Source of the DNA: Fremontodendron californicum
Lineage: Eukaryota; Streptophyta; Magnoliopsida; Malvales; Malvaceae
Length of the DNA: 64,000 bases
NCBI GenBank assembly: GCA_030761205.1
Contig: JAULJL010000033.1
Coordinates: 1,612,001-1,676,000, forward strand
Reading direction: 5' to 3'
Of this stretch, positions 20,882 through 32,474 are shown one piece after another. Position 1 is the first letter of the stretch. Each line of letters opens with the position of its first letter. The position numbers and the translations under genes are program-made. Below the pieces are notes generated by a model. That model ran no database searches and was not told the origin of the DNA. It worked only from the letters and a program-made list of their open reading frames with translations.

Positions 20882-22075
20882 TTTGGAATAGACTTAAAGA
20901 CTATGGGCAACTCAGTCGCACTCCAATTGGTTAGTCTATATCCTGGTGGACAAGGTCGCACCATCCAGCTAGCACTTTCTCTTTCAATTCTGTCTTTCCC
21001 AGTCATGCAGATCTCCACATCATTCATCTGTTCATCACCATTCACCTGGAATTTCTTGAAGGCTTTCTCTATCATCACAAGTACATCATCAGAATTCTTT
21101 TCTCCGAACAGAGAACCGGCTGAGCGGAAGTTGTGAAGGATAGGTGGGAATGTCATAGGCTCCCACTCAATATCCATACCCGCAAAACGGGCCATCCTCC
21201 TTTGTCAATTCTTTTCAACCTGTCTTCTTTTCTCATGGGCCTTTGGAAGATATCCTAAGCCAAATCGGTCTTTTTTTCCTTTTACCTCTATGGCTCGAGC
21301 CATCCCCTGAAGATATTTCCCGAGACCCTTTCCTGCCCTGCAGCCTTTTCCTACTGTGGTTTTTACTCCCAACTTTGTGTTCTTGGACAGCTTTGGTTTT
21401 GGAATTTTTTGTCCTTCAGCGACAAAAACTGCATTTACAAATTCCAAAGACCGAAAAGAACACTCCACGGCCTCTTCATTCGGCTCCACATAAGGAGATT
21501 CAGTGGATGCGGAGGCTATTATGTCTTCCTCTCCTGATACCGTAATCAACCGGCCCTCCATCACAAATTTTAGTTTCTGGTGAAGAGACGAGGGTACAGT
21601 CCCAGCTGAATGTATCCATGGCCTTCCCAACAAACAGTTATAAGATGGATTGATATCCATAACCTGGAAGTTCACTGTATATGTGCACGGGCCTATTTCC
21701 AAAGGAACTTCAATGGTTCCCATAACCTCCCTTCTGGTTCCGTCAAAAGCTCTGACCACCGTGCAACTTGGTATCATATAGGATAAATCCACTGGTAACT
21801 TGGATAAAGTTGCTAAAGGCATCACATTTAGTGAAGAACCGTTGTCCAGAAGGACCCTCGGTAATATGTGCCCCTTACAAGTAGTGGTTATATGGAGAGC
21901 TTTTGTTGATCCAATACCATTGGGTGGTATTTCCTCATAGCTGAAGAATATGAAGTCATCAGCTGCGATGTTTCCCACCAACCTATCCAGCTTTTCCACT
22001 GATATATTATTGGCCACGTACGCTTGATTTAATACTCTCAATAAAGCCTTTCTGTGTGGTTCTGAAGCCCCCTTT
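20878..22075 (-). pseudogene. Retropepsin and G-patch region of gypsy pol
   Basis: This protease processes the Gag-Pol polyprotein. The active-site loop reads VLLDNGSSLNVMPLATL, the DNGS form usual in the Tat clade. CLLGRPWIHSAGTVPSSLHQ follows, and then a glycine-rich G-patch-like stretch (GKGLGKYLQGMARAIEV ... RFGLGY), a domain known beside protease in these elements. An in-frame TGA at 21205-21207 interrupts the frame. After three codons the same frame resumes (FAGMDIEWEPMTFPPILHNF) and ends at the intron donor. The frame is traceable upstream to about 22060 and then is lost, so the upstream gag is deleted. The isolated ORF 21205-22041 (278 codons) is intact by itself. Confidence 0.85.
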
Positions 22076-22439
22076 CACTGGGTTATTTTTAATTTTTTTA
22101 TAAATTTTTTAATTAATTAATAATAATAAATTAATTTATATTTATATTTTATTAAATAATTATTATTTATTTAAATATTTTATTTTTAAATTTTAATAAT
22201 ATTAATATAATAATATTTTTTTAATTATGAAAATTAAATTTATGATAATTGTTCATTTATAAATTACATAATACAAATGTATTTTCAATTGTTATTTATA
22301 TGTATTTTAAAAAATATTTAGATCTTATTCTATACTGTATATTTTTATTTATATGAGGTAAAAAATAATAAATAAAAAATAAAATTATAGTTTGTATTTT
22401 ATTCTCTTGTAAAATCGATTTTCTCACATAGGTTAGTAG
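22076..22439. other. AT-rich DNA next to the truncated gypsy end
   Basis: Almost pure A/T with many ATTAATTA words. I see no gene, repeat family or regulatory element I can support. Confidence 0.6.
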
Positions 22440-23400
22440 CAAATTAATTTTTTTTCCCTTTTTAACTTTTTTCCCCGAGCGAGTCAGGTACGAATCATAA
22501 ATCGACTCGCGAGTCAACGTGCAAATCAACCACTTTAAATTCATCATTTAAAATTAGAATAAAAATAATTAATAAAATAAATTTCTTTTTTAACTTTTTC
22601 CCCTAGAAGGTCGGGTACGGATCCTAAATCAACTCGCAAATCAACATGCGGACTAATCTCTTTAAATATATCATTTAAAATAAAAATAAATTTACTTTTT
22701 AACTTTTTTCTCGAGCGGGTCGGGTACGGATCTTAAATCGACTCGCGAGTCAATGTGCGGACTAACCTCTTTAAATACATCATTTAAAATTAAAATTAAA
22801 ATAATTAATAAAAATAAATTTATTTTTTAACTTTTTTCTCGAGCGGGTCGAGTACGAATTCTAAATCGATCCACGAGTCAACGTGCGGACCAACCCCTTT
22901 AAATACGTCACTTAAAATAAAAATACTTAATAAAATGATTTTTTTAACTTTTTCCCCAAGTCGGTCGGGTATGGATCCTAAACCATGCGGACTAACCCTT
23001 TTAAATAAATTATTTAAAAATAAAATATAAAGTAAATGAATAAAATAAAATAAAATAATCTTTTTTTTTTAAATTTTTTTTCTTATAGGTCATGTACACA
23101 TCCTAAACCGATCCGATAGTTAATGTGCAGATCAATGCCTTTAAATATATTATTTAAAAATAAAATAAAATAAAATAAAATATAATTATTTATTTATTTA
23201 TTTATTTTTATTTTTTTCTCGAGCGGGTCAGGTATGGATTCTAAAATAATGCCTTTAAATATATAACATATATAACAAATAAAAATAATTAATAATATAA
23301 ATTTCTTTTTTAATTTGTTTTCTTGAATGGGTTGGGTACAGATCTTAATCGACCTGTGAGTTATCGTCCCGTTCAACCCTTTAAATACATCATTTAAAAA
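22440..23400. repeat. Degenerate tandem array, about 8 units of 105-145 bp
   Basis: Each unit has TTTTTAACTTTTT(C/T)CC, then a GAGCGGGTCGGGTACGGAT-like core, CTAAATCGACTCGCGAGTCA-like sequence, GTGCGGACTAACC and TTTAAATACATCATTTAAAA, followed by an A/T-rich spacer. Units start near 22450, 22590, 22695, 22825, 22930, 23060, 23190 and 23300, and the last ones are eroded. The array contrasts with its AT-rich surroundings by its GC-rich core. I do not recognise the family. Confidence 0.75.
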
Positions 23401-23894
23401 TAAAATTAAAAATCTAAAAAAAAAAAAAGACTAAAAAAGAAAAGCTAGCCACGTGTTGAGCAAAAGAACTCGACACGTGTTAAGTAAGATCCATTATTTT
23501 TTTATATGTTATATATGTAGTAGGATAAAATTATCCCTAACCTATTTCAAAAATATCTTTTGAGTCTTTCGAACTCAAAAATAATATATAATAGATGGTA
23601 ATTTATTGTATATTTTATTTTTTTCCTATCATTTTTAACTTTACCAAGTAATACAAAAAAGTGAAATATATTTTTCACCCATTTTTCTATCTCTCCTACC
23701 AAAAATATTAATAAAAAAATATATATATTTTTTATAATTTTAATTTTTTTTTCCCGCCAATCAAGCAAAACCTAAATGTAAAAGATAGAAACAATTCATA
23801 AATGATCAATACAAGAGAGCAGAGAGCAACGACTGAAAAATTAAGGAATTATTACAAAGAATTAATAACAATATGTGAGTGAAACAAAAACTAG
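23401..23894. other. AT-rich sequence downstream of the protease gene
   Basis: Contains the 3' flank of the protease gene, which is on the minus strand. ACACGTG-like words occur at about 23450 and 23476 (CCACGTGTTG and GACACGTGTT, G-box-like). No ORF has a family signature. A poly(A) signal cannot be fixed in such AT-rich DNA. Confidence 0.45.
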
Positions 23895-26800
23895 CTAGCT
23901 ACTACTAGTAGTGCAAGCTGATGGAGCAAAACCCAATTTGTTTCCTTGTAAATCAAATTCCCAAAAATAGTTTTGTTGCATAATATTTCCAATAACAGAT
24001 GTGCCGGGAAAAGCTGCTGCCAAAAATCCAAGACACCTTACTCCATCAGCAGCAGCAATGACATAGCTGTTCCAATGTGGCTCAAACCGAGCTCCATCTG
24101 CAAAGTGAATGATCAATTTTGGGAGCGAAGTCTCATCAAAACCAGTAGAGTTGAAACAATACTCCATTGGTACCCCATCCAACTTCACTCTCTGGTATTT
24201 CGAAACTGACATCTTCAGTGCTTCCATCACTGGCTGGTATGCTGGATCTGTTAGGAATGTCAGGCTGGAGCCTGAGTCAAGAATTGTTCCACCCCCTTTC
24301 CTTGCGTCCCATACTTGGAATGGTATATCCAAGGTTTTGCCACCAATGGAGATTCCCATCACATTTACAGCATAGGATGAACTGATGACATTGAGCTCTA
24401 ACCTGGTATAGCGAGTATTGCCCAACACTTGTACTTGGTTATTATTTGTACCGAAGATGAGATAATTGGAGTCATTTATGTGGCTTAAGTGATCAACCAG
24501 GCAATAAGAGAACTTTCCACCCATATTTTCCGCAGCTTTTGTTGCAAAGGAATACTTGCTATTGGCCAACCCCATGACACCATCAACATTTTGCAAAGTT
24601 GGGCCCTGGAAAGAGTCAGTGCACCCAATTAGCACATTATGTAGTCTCGTCATCCTACCATTGCTGAGGCCAACAGTGACGGTCTCGTTAGCAAAGACGC
24701 CCATTGCAGCAGACCCATCTGTATACCTGTTCAAAACAAGTTTTAATGTCGCCCACTACGAAATCAGACACACAACGCCCAACAGCAGCAAAATCATGCA
24801 AGTTTGCATTGTTGTCCACTCCACTCTAAGCTTTCAGACTCTTGCTTGTAATGTAATCTCGAATAATATATTAATCTCCTTATTCAACTTCGAATATTGA
24901 TTCAATTTTTAACTAAATATGCTGGAAATCTAAGAAAAGTGGGCAAGTTATGGAAGTTCGATGGAGGAAGTCCTGGTAATGGGTGTGGTTTCAGGGGTCA
25001 GTGACAGAGCAAGCAGGCCACGATGAATATGAGAAAAGAATACAAGTATGCAACTCCATTAATCCCATGCTGCTTTGCCACATCAAGAGGACCATGGCAG
25101 AAACGAATCATAAACTACACAATTAACAGGGGACTAGGAGCTAGAGTCTTTAAACTTTTGAATGAGTTCAAACAGGGATCTGGAGACATTTCCCCTGAAT
25201 GAATTAAATACACTTCCTGCTTGAGAAAAGCCACCTTCATCGAACCCATCATCAGAGATAGGCTCGACCCCAATGTGAGCTGCACACTTGACAGTGAAAG
25301 AGTTCTTTGGTTACTTATTGAAGTACCTATGGTTGTTATTGTTCATGATTTTATTTATACAACTTAATTTAATAATGTTTGAATGGGTATTATCATCCAT
25401 ATTAACTTCTTAAGAAATTTTTTTATTTTTATAAATCAAATAAAACTCATGTAAAATTATTATAAATATTAAAATAATAAAATAAAATATAAATATATTG
25501 TTTTGGAAGAAAATGTGATTTAAAAAAAAAAAAAAAAATTCACAACTGCAACAACCGTGATGCGTTATATAACGTTCGCGACACCACGACCGCATCCACA
25601 ACAAAATTCTGAACCGCGTTTAAAACTATGTTATCACTAGGATTTGCTTGCTTTCCCAATTCAGACCCCGCTCCAGGACTAGGACTAGGAGTAGGAGTAC
25701 AAGAAGCTCCTGTTTTGGTACCAAAATTTCGGGTCATGTCAACCTTACCTACTAACAATAACAACCACTAGTATCTTGTGTTGGACATGTAGTTAAGAGA
25801 GCAAGGAGTAATTGTATCTGCAGGTAGGCTGACCTGCTAACTTGAGCAGCGACCATTTATCCTGTTTTCCGAATCAATATTAACTACACTATCTAGACAG
25901 CTAATGAGTTTGGATAGACTTATAAGCCTAGCCTTGGACTTCAATTTTCTGTTGGTTGTTTGTCTGCTGAATTTAAACCCAAACAACAAATGAGGCTGGG
26001 ACCTCAATCGAATCGCATGCCACAACTTTATGGCCGTGATCAAAAGAAGCTATATATCAATCACCCTAATGCCCTTGGAGATAAATATCACAAAGACCCA
26101 ATAACTCCCAACACCACTTACCTTCAAAGCCCCTAACTTTCAAACCCAACTTCAGAAAATTTTAATTGAAAAGGCATATGCCGACCATTTTAGGTCGGTT
26201 TAATTTTAAAATTGAACTCCACCAAAAAAGGACATAATTGCAAACTACTTTTAGTTGAATCTTTTGTTTCTTCTCCTATACTGCTCGGACTTTTATTTTT
26301 TTAAGTACTTATGTCGACAGATGTTCCAAAGAAACGAGTATAAATTAAGTCTTCATGGCTGAGTCGGGTGGGATTGAATTCGGATCTGGTTTAAATATAA
26401 TATTAATATTATATAAATTTTTCTAAACCCGTTCCAAAATATAATATTTAAATTTTGTCTAAACCCGCTTATATTTTAAAATGAGTAGTTCAAATCTAGA
26501 CCCGTCCATATTATTTTTTTCTAAAAAAATTTAAATAAATATATTAATTTTTATTTAATTTTTAATAATTCTATCTCTTATTTTCTTTTATTAAATTTTA
26601 AAATATGGATAATTTACACATATTTCTAAATTTTTACACTATAATATTACGTATATTTATTTTTTATATGATATAAATTATATAATATATAAATATAAAA
26701 ATAAAAATAATATATTATATTATATTATATTATATTATATAAACGAAAAATGGGTCAGGCCGAGCCGGGCTCAGGCCTTGGTTGTTAGAGCCAACATCTA

Positions 26801-27883
26801 GTCCATTTTCTAAACAGATCTCATTTTTTTGCCCAAACTCATATTTCGAACCTAAAATTTTTGTCTAAACCCTATCAAATATCGGACAGAGCTTCAACCT
26901 TGGACAGGTAGCCCGACTTTTAAACATGTCTATATTAATAAAAGGTCACCCTCTAAATATATATAAAAAAATTTAAATGTATACTGTATGCGACACTTAC
27001 ACACTTACCTTCAAATCTGAATAACTGAATAACATAGCTCCCCTACTTCAATAACCACTACTACAGATATTGGTTTCCAACTTCCAAGTGAATTTGGATT
27101 TCTATAAGCAAATATATTATCCCCACAACTTGGAAAATAGAAAAATCCCAGCTCAGCTCAACTATTACCAACGTTGGATTCTTAACGTGTCATAGTCCTA
27201 TTAACTCCATTTTTGGACCCCAATATACAACCTTGAAAAATGAAAATGCTCCTTAATTAATTGTAATCTAATCAAGATTGGAATTGAATGTACCTGTAAT
27301 CATAGGCGCAAGGAGTAAGTGGAGTAGGACAGGTTGTAAGAGAGAAGAGATTCACAAGCTCAACCTTACACATCTGTGAAAAGCAAGGAACTGGGCTAAA
27401 GGAAGAAGATAGTTTAGCTTGAAACACCCTCCTTCGCTTTATCCTCCCCTTTTTGGTACAATTATCACCTCCGCCACATCGATATCTACAATTGATCCAT
27501 GTTAAATCACTCCCTGTGTCCACGATCAACCTAAATTTCTGCGACGGCGTCCCAACTTTAAAAGATGTTATGTACTGCCCTATTCCAAAATCTCTACCTG
27601 AGACAAGTGGCATTTCAATGGGTGTCTTCTCCCAGGCATGTCTTCTGCTTCCTGCTCTAGTTGGTTGAAGGCCTTGGCGCCATTTGTGGCGGATAATGTC
27701 ATGGTGAACAAGGTCCTTGAGGCGTTGCTGCAGAGTTTTAGGCCTAGCATTGAGCTGAGGAGCATGCCTATGTAGTAGCTCCAACACGATGGAATTGGAA
27801 TATTGTTGAGGCTCCTCAACGTCTCGAGCTTGAACGATGAAAAGGAAGACGATCAAGAGGAGGAAAATCAGCCTCCCCTTCAT
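23895..27883 (-). CDS. Nepenthesin-type aspartic protease (A1 family, NANA-like), two exons
   Basis: A pepsin-fold endopeptidase. Exon 1 is 27883-27294 (590 nt) and exon 2 is 24726-23895 (832 nt), giving 473 aa and a TAG stop. The splice sites ATTACAG/GTACATT and TTTTGAACAG/GTATACA restore the Arg codon in CAYDYRYTDGS. Start 27883 was chosen because it opens a hydrophobic signal peptide (MKGRLIFLLLIVFLFIVQA); the frame is open further upstream but has no such logic. The catalytic aspartates are D122 in VDTGSDLTWINC and D347 in LDSGSSLTFLTDPAY. The cysteine-rich insert after the first motif (about 132-141) is nepenthesin-like. Residues 243-276 (VDGVMGLANSKYSF, KFSYCLVDHLS) resemble the Arabidopsis NANA group. 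The product is probably secreted or plastid-targeted. All key residues are present; no stop or frameshift is seen. Confidence 0.9.
24727..27293 (-). other. 2.57-kb intron of the aspartic protease gene
   Basis: GT (27293-27292) to AG (24728-24727) on the minus strand. Mostly AT-rich. It includes a GC-rich hAT-like end at 25540-25632 and a segment at 26340-26940 with GGGTCAGGCC and AGCCGGGCTC words like a dispersed plant repeat (similar words recur near 30310-30390). No coding region is supported in it. Confidence 0.85.
25540..25632. repeat. hAT-like transposon end in the protease intron
   Basis: GTTCGCGACACCACGACCGC followed by AACCGCGTTTAAAACT parallels the right end of the hAT-like element at 37961-39477 (GGCCGCGACACCGCTACGCC, then ACCGCTATTTGAAACCCTG). 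Only one end is recognisable. Confidence 0.4.
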
Positions 27884-30800
27884 AATAACTATAAACTGTA
27901 GGCAAAAGCAAAAGAAAGGGGAGAAAGAAAAAGAAAAAGGAAATAAAATTAGAAAGGTTGGAGTTGTTGTTGTTGTTATTGCTGCTGCTGGCTCTGTCAG
28001 GAGGACAAGTAATGTAATGTAATCACTAATCAAGGAAAGCTTAATTGGTTGTAACAAAGACTGCCAAAGTGAGGCGCCTTTAATTCCCATTGCGATGTGC
28101 TGCTCATGCATATACTCATCCACCACGCGTCTAGCAACGTCCAAGTTTTCATAGCGTGCAAATTTCAGCATTCATTTAGCTGTCAACCTAACTTTTTAGG
28201 TCCAACACTTGGATCCATTTACTAGTATTGTTATCATAGTTTTTACTTTTTAGGGTAAATATGAAAAACATACTTTCATAAATAATTTAATGAATAAAAA
28301 TTATTTGAAAAAAAGAAATAAATAATTAAAAATTGTTATTAAACATATTATAAAGATAAAATTATTCTTGATAAAAAAAAATCTTTTCCTCCCTTCTTCT
28401 CTTATTTTTTAATTTACTTTTTAATTAAAAAATAAAATTTTCTAAAATAATTTTTTTTAATTTTAAAAAATAAATTTTAAAATTTTTTTATTTACTTTTT
28501 TTAATTAAAAAATTTTAAAAAATAATATTTCTTTATTTTTTATATTTTCAAAAATAAATATTTAAATATTTTATTTTTAAATTTATTTTTAATTAAAATT
28601 TTTAAAAAATAATATTTTCTTAATGAAAGAAAAAAAAATAAGTTTTTTTATTAAAGGTAATTTTGTCTTTACAATATCTTTTATAACAATTTTTTATTGT
28701 TTATTTATCTTTTTCAAATAATTTTTATATATTAGATCATTTAACAATTATTTGCTTATTGAGGGCATATTTTTCATATTTATCCTAGTTTTTAAGGTAA
28801 AAATTATGTTATGTTAAAACGATAAAAAAAAAATTAATTTTTCGATTAAAATTATGATTTGACATTTTAAATTAAAAATCAAAAAAATAAAACTTTTGTG
28901 AATTAAAAATTATTTTTTTAAATAAAATAATTTTATTATTCTTATATCTCTAAACTCTTACTATTTTTAAACAGATTTTTTTATATTTCAATTCCTCACA
29001 GTATTTTTTTTCACAATAATATTAAACATATAAAAATTTTAAATCTAAACTTTTTTTAATCTAAATATTTTTAAACAACAATATTAAACTAACCCTCAAT
29101 CTTGCGTCTTTTATGCATTTGCGTTATATTATAACTCCACTTTTTAAATTATAATATTCAACCACAAGTTGTCTTACTGCACTTATCAAAATATCACATC
29201 ACCATACTAGTCCAACAATTTAGGTTTGATATCAATTTACCGGGTAAATAGGTCAAATCTTGAGCTCATGAAAGGAGCACCAAAAGAGTATATATATATA
29301 TTGGACATCACTTAAATCCAAAAATTTAAACTAATGAATTATAAATCTTTCATGTATATATGACACCTTTTTATCTTACTTTTTAATGATACGTGATATC
29401 ACAACTGTATATGAATCTCAACATACTTTAATATTCTCTTGATTGAGTTATATGTTAGAATTTAAAAAATTAATTTTTTGATTTTGTGATTGATCTGACT
29501 TAAATAATGAATTATTGAAGTTATTTTGAATATATATGAAAAATTATCTTCTCTATTGGAATTTTTGAATTTCACAAATAAAATTAATAAAATAATGTGT
29601 AAACAAAATAAATAAATAAAATTTAAAAAGTAAAATATATAACAGTTACTTAATGTACTTATTGAAATTAAAAATTTTCAAATCAATATATTAAAAACGA
29701 ATTCATATATATATATATATAAGATTGTGATTAAGATAAAGAAAATATGAACAAAATTAGACAATAAAAGGAATATTATGTCGAATAATTGTGAGGACCT
29801 TTGTTTACTCATGAGTCCTGACCATCAAAACTAAAGTTATATTAAATTGGAATTTTTTTTTAAAAAAAATGAAGAAAGAATATTAGAAAGGAAGTTATCA
29901 AAGAGTGGATTGATCAGTAAATGGTCAGTCACGGCCAGCTGGCTGCAGATGGATGGTTCTTCTTTAATTTTTTTTGCATTTCTCCTCTAATACAATTAAA
30001 ATATTTGTTAATTTAAATAAAACAAAATAATAAATTTTTTATTTATTACCACAACTTTCCCCTAATCTCCGCCCCAAAAATAAGGAGAGAAAAAAAATAT
30101 AAAAGTGAATAAAATATACATAACATTTCTTTTTCTTGGATAACGTATGTCCTCTTCATGGGTTTTCCTTACCCAAATTTATTTTGGATTAAGTTCGGAT
30201 TGATTTGAAAATTTATTTTATTATTTATAAAATATTAAAAAATTATTTTTATATTAAAATTTATATATAATTTATAATTAAATTTAAATAAAAAATTTAT
30301 TTAATAAATAGTAATTTGAGTCGGGTTGCACTAGCCCCAATTACTAAGGCTCTGCTCAATTCGGATCGGACGGGTTGTCCAATCCTTGAACATATCTATC
30401 CTCAATGCTTAAAATTTAAAAAATATTTTTTGAGTATATTGGAATTATATATATATATATATTTTTATAAAATCTAAAAACATAATCTCGTTTATTGATA
30501 TGTGGCAAGACCTCATATGTTGACATGTATATTAATTTGACAAATTACAAAAAAAAAAAAAGTTAAACTTTAATAATTTCTTTAAGTACTTTTTATGTGA
30601 TTTTGATAAATTATAAAAGAACATTAATTTTAATAAGTTTTCTAGTTATTTTTATGTCATTTTGATAAAATTATTGTTCCTTTTAAAAATTTGTTTCAAC
30701 TTTTTATGTAAATTTGAAAAATTATATAAAAAAAAAAAGTTTATATATTTTTATTTTACTTTTTTGTATTCTCACAAATTCCAAAAAAACTACTATTTAA

Positions 30801-31650
30801 TAACTTTTTTCATTCTAGCTATTTTCTCGTAATTTTGGCAAATTATATATAGAAAAAGTCTACTCTAATAATTTTTTATTTAACTTTTTTTTTTTGTAAC
30901 TTTAACAAATTAAAAAAAAGCTACTTTTTTAACAGATATTTTTTCTACTTTTCTTTGGTTTTATGCTCTATATTTATTTCTCTCAAATTTAAGAATATTC
31001 TACTCATGGTAAATTATGTGTGGTTCCTTTATGAATTTTTGACAATTGAAAAAATAAAAAGAGATTAGATAGGAGAAAGAGTAGCATGGTTGATAAAGTT
31101 AGGCCAAGACAAATGGACTTAAAGCCAAGATAGGAGATAACTTCACCGATTGGAGGGAGATTAGTTAAAGCAATCACATCTAACAGTGCCACCTTCATTA
31201 GACGATATGGAAATGAAAGTGATTATAAAGCCTTGTTCCAAAAATAGAGATGGAATTGAAGACAAGAAATTCATACATGGTAATTTGGATAAGGTCGTAG
31301 ATCCCTATTTCGCACCAAATTAAGATTGGAGTAATAACCAGAGCAGCCATTATTCTTGTTGAGACGACCAGGTGGTAGAATAGGTTTAGATAATGACATG
31401 TTGAGATTTAGATGCTATTTAGTTTTTGTTTTATGTCTTAATTTGTTATTCTCTTCATAATCTATGGCACTCAACTAAAGCATAAAGCATGAAGCATGTA
31501 ATGTAAAAGTAATATTGATTTAGATAATGACATTTTGAGATTTAGTGAAAAGGAAGTGTGTTGTGTTCGGCGAAACAAAGATGCTAATTCTGTTGTCAGG
31601 AATTTCAAACAAATCTTTCCAATCGCTGCTTTGCTTGCACCCAAACCCAA

Positions 31651-31654
<4 letters not shown>
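27884..31654. other. Upstream region of the protease gene and AT-rich intergenic DNA
   Basis: The 300 bases upstream of the protease start contain purine-rich and GTT/GCT microsatellite-like sequence and probably include its 5' UTR. From 28200 to about 31000 the DNA is strongly AT-rich. Around 30310-30390 lies a short GC-rich remnant (GGATCGGACGGGTTGTCCAA). No coding sequence is supported. Confidence 0.5.

Positions 31655-31706
<52 letters not shown>
31655..31706. repeat. (TA)26 microsatellite
   Basis: An uninterrupted TA run of 52 bases. The ORFs crossing it (Ile-Tyr repeats) are artefacts. Confidence 0.97.
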
Positions 31707-31709
<3 letters not shown>

Positions 31710-31799
31710 AGCTCTCTTTCTTGCACACTATGACTTTGAATATCCTTAAAAAACGGAATTGATTTGTTTACGTGAGACGTTAGACTTGTTTTAAGTCTA

Positions 31800-32145
31800 C
31801 ATTTACATTATGTTGTTATGTTTGATAGTAAAGCAACAAAAATAAAGGAAGCAACAACAAAAAAGGGAAAATTATTTTTTTATTGCGTTTGATATGAAAG
31901 ATAAAAAAGAATATTAGGATTAAAATTGTAAATAAAACTATTAATTTAAGTTAAATATGTATTTTTTTTTCTTTAAAAAAAAATACTGTATTTGGAGAAA
32001 AAAAAGAAAAATGCAAATAAAAAAGAAAAATGCAAATCTATTCATTTTTCTAATCACTTTTTATTTCCTTCCTATCAAACAAAGTAAAAGATGAAAAAAA
32101 TAAAAAAAAATTCCATCCTCTTTCCCTCCTACCAAACACAGCCTT
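31800..32145. repeat. Possible MITE
   Basis: The right side CTCCTACCAAACACAGCC is the reverse complement of the GGCTGTGTTTGGTAGG form common at the ends of plant non-autonomous transposons. The left side has a weak counterpart (TATGTTTGATAGTAAAG near 31815). Internal copies GCGTTTGATATGAAAG and CCTTCCTATCAAAC are also inverted. The ends and a target duplication are not clear. Confidence 0.35.
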
Positions 32146-32354
32146 AATGAGTTAGCAGGGAATAGACAATACTCCAGTTTCAGAGCATAGCTGTGACCAC
32201 ATTGCAATATTTTTCTAGCCAAAAGAACCCTGACCAATTCCTCTTGCCCCTGGAACCAGAATTTATTATTTAAAAAAAAAAAAAAAAAGAAGATAAAAAC
32301 TAGTTTTGGTCCAATTTGAGAAGTTTGCATTTGAAATTAAAAGTTAAAGTTCTA

Positions 32355-32474
32355 TTAGAGCTTCTTGAGCACAGCTTTAAGATGTGGCTGAAGACTGGTA
32401 AGGTTGGTAGCCATTTGCACAACATAACATAATTCTCCATTAACCATCTCAAAAACTCGACTTATCTCCCTCAC
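32355..32474 (-). CDS. Orphan terminal exon-like ORF (39 codons), unknown protein
   Basis: A pyrimidine-rich acceptor (TTTTTGTTGAGCAG) is followed by an open frame reading VREISRVFEMVNGELCYVVQ and then a helix-like stretch ending in LKAVLKKL and TAA. Amino-acid composition and codon use look protein-like, unlike the AT-rich surroundings. I do not recognise the family and found no convincing upstream exon on the minus strand within 1 kb. It may be the last exon of a gene, a retrocopy or a relic. Confidence 0.35.
   Translation of the reverse strand: MREISRVFEMVNGELCYVVQMATNLTSLQPHLKAVLKKL

Larger units (their letters stand above)
14756..22075 (-). mobile_element. Pol-bearing Ogre/Tat gypsy element, 5'-truncated internal region
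   Basis: Reading from 14756 on the plus strand (3' to 5' of the element), the order is PPT, T-rich segment, minisatellite, 3' UTR and pol. The conserved pol frame fails at about 22060-22075, where sequence turns abruptly AT-rich; gag, leader and 5' LTR are missing. A G-patch next to protease, an intron between protease and RT, and a second archaeal-type RNase H are known marks of the Tat/Ogre clade, and no chromodomain follows integrase. Pol carries at least three nonsense changes and two frameshifts, so the copy is dead. Confidence 0.88.

Noticed and set aside
21205..22041. Stand-alone retropepsin/G-patch host gene
   Set aside because: The frame continues through the stop toward RT with retrotransposon linker sequence and an intron, so it is part of the decayed pol.
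26340..26940. Complete MITE or gene in the protease intron
   Set aside because: GC-rich words resemble a dispersed plant repeat, but I could not find clear terminal inverted repeats or target duplications.
27884..28171. Upstream extension of the protease ORF to 28171
   Set aside because: The extra 96 residues are low-complexity and place the signal peptide internally. The ATG at 27883 opens directly with the hydrophobic signal.
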